Positions 63,100 through 64,000 of a DNA stretch of 64,000 bases are shown here, piece by piece; positions within the stretch are counted from its first letter, which is position 1, and every line of letters begins with the position of its first letter. The translations under genes were made by a program, and so were the position numbers. Source of the DNA: Ignavibacteriae bacterium HGW-Ignavibacteriae-1 (GTDB lineage: Bacteria > Bacteroidota > Ignavibacteria > Kapaibacteriales > UBA2268); assembly GCA_002839825.1 (NCBI GenBank), contig PGYU01000003.1, positions 1-64,000 of the forward strand. Reading direction: 5' to 3'. The notes under the pieces were generated by a model that saw nothing but the letters and a program-made list of their open reading frames with translations, was not told where the DNA came from and made no database searches.

Positions 63100-63963
63100 T
63101 TAAAGACCGAGTTTAACAGCCCATCTCAAATCTACACCAACTTGCAAAGCATTTACACGCCAGCTTTCTTGGCTCGAAAGATTTGTTACGCCATAGTTAT
63201 AATACATTGCCGGAACAATTACCAAAGTGCCGAACAAAATTTCATACTGAACGCCGGCTTTGATACCGAGACGGAAAGCATTTGAATTCGGTATATCGCC
63301 TTCTTTGATGATTATTACTTGGTCGTTATCAACATATTTGTAGCCTAATTGGTCAATAGCATCTTGGTTCCTTCTGAACTGAGCTTCGAGAGGAGTTAAT
63401 AATTCGTAGCGTTGGTCTTGAGTCTTAGTAAGTGCAAAATCGAAAGTAGGTCCAATAGTGAAACCTAATCCCATACCCGGAATCGGATTGATTTTATAAC
63501 AAACTTCAGCCGAAACAACAGAATAATCTACCTGTTGAGTATGCCTTGTTGAAGAATTGATTATGTCCTCACCGATAGGATCACCGTTACCATCAACAAT
63601 AGTAATTAATGAAGGAATTGGCGCTTCGCTTGTTTCCATAAAAGCCGGCATAGTTGAGTAGAGAACTCTGAAAATGAAAGAGGAAGTAGATAATGTTGCA
63701 TCCTTTCCTAAATGGTGTTCGAAACTGAACCCTACATAAAATCCGTTATCATTACCGTCTTGAAATCTTGGGCAAATCGCTTCATCGAAAGATGCCAAAT
63801 CAACGCTATGAATAGAACGATTATAGCCGAATACAGGACCGATATAGATTGGAACTTCTTCGTATACAGGCATGATTGGGTTGTCTTCGTCACTTTGTCC
63901 GAAGACCATCAATGTAGAAAAAACAGCCGAAATCAAGAGAACAGGTAGAATACGTAACTTCAT
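63100..63963 (-). CDS. Outer-membrane beta-barrel protein
   Basis: 287 residues from the ATG at 63963, which follows AAGGTGG; a GTG three codons earlier is less likely. Signal peptide (about 1-22, VFGQ). It then has alternating strands and two Cys-containing loops; GFYVGFSFEHHLGKDATLS and FDEAICPRFQDGNDNGFYVG resemble the N-terminal barrel of the OmpA protein at 25.4-27.6 kb (KLPGYPNCCPKFTGGNGTGFDFGALFEY), which suggests paralogy. No peptidoglycan-binding domain. Function unknown. Confidence 0.75.
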   Translation of the reverse strand: MKLRILPVLLISAVFSTLMVFGQSDEDNPIMPVYEEVPIYIGPVFGYNRSIHSVDLASFDEAICPRFQDGNDNGFYVGFSFEHHLGKDATLSTSSFIFRVLYSTMPAFMETSEAPIPSLITIVDGNGDPIGEDIINSSTRHTQQVDYSVVSAEVCYKINPIPGMGLGFTIGPTFDFALTKTQDQRYELLTPLEAQFRRNQDAIDQLGYKYVDNDQVIIIKEGDIPNSNAFRLGIKAGVQYEILFGTLVIVPAMYYNYGVTNLSSQESWRVNALQVGVDLRWAVKLGL

Positions 63964-64000
63964 AAAGACCACCTTAAATTAATTATTTAATGATTACAAA

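Overview
The window reads as a contiguous, chromosome-like stretch of a moderately AT-rich Gram-negative bacterium of the Bacteroidota/Chlorobiota superphylum. Evidence: two secreted proteins and one orphan fragment end in type IX secretion (T9SS) type A sorting domains; there are many SPII lipoproteins with a short C-S-D-D start; the citrate synthase is of the eukaryotic type; and several transcription starts are preceded by the Bacteroidota-type promoter TTTG-N19/20-TAnnTTTG, clearest at tRNA-Asn, with a one-mismatch version at tRNA-Pro. A deep branch such as Ignavibacteria/Kapaibacteria would fit, but that placement is inference.

Layout. 0-13.7 kb: a relic of a SpoIIE-type phosphatase, an aminotransferase-pckA operon, a 921-residue T9SS Ig-domain protein, a phosphatase-like protein lacking the catalytic Arg, a DUF5602-like lipoprotein, a diheme cytochrome c, cysS with a DUF2520 oxidoreductase, and purH. 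13.7-16.2 kb: an AT-rich accessory island on the minus strand with a HEPN-like protein and a frameshifted TPR-HEPN gene. Both have nearly the same promoter, and the island is bounded by inverted copies of a palindromic repeat. 16.2-23.5 kb: ilvE, an M49-like peptidase, a dicarboxylate transporter, leuS. 23.5-32.2 kb: envelope operons (c-type cytochrome/YceI/DUF5777; a 1524-residue Gly-rich T9SS protein with an OmpA protein). 32.3-44.9 kb: xer recombinase, Gfo/Idh, ligA, lspA-rluA-nitroreductase, two CNNM/CorC proteins, a methyltransferase, tRNA-Asn, recO, citrate synthase. 45.0-47.1 kb: a second accessory patch with a compact operon of unknown function (leader ORF, 3-TM protein, 44-residue 1-TM protein, 325-residue soluble protein) and an orphan T9SS sorting domain. 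47.1-50.4 kb: gatE-gatD, the Glu-tRNA(Gln) amidotransferase normally regarded as archaeal. 50.7-53.1 kb: an 11-heme-motif cytochrome lipoprotein and a double rhodanese lipoprotein. 53.2-58.6 kb: a single-chain type IIG-like restriction-modification enzyme, guaA, tRNA-Pro. 58.7-64 kb: a TonB-dependent-receptor-like barrel, an HIT-rsmA-PAP2 operon and another barrel protein.

Two themes stand out. First, several families of short palindromic repeats are scattered here, both between genes and, in frame, inside genes. In the two T9SS sorting domains that carry them, different repeats occupy the same two inter-strand loops, and one repeat sits in the N-terminal domain of gatD. Intergenic copies of the same families abut both accessory islands. 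Second, the gatDE pair in an otherwise clearly bacterial context is a strong candidate for inter-domain transfer, or for an alternative bacterial route to Gln-tRNA.
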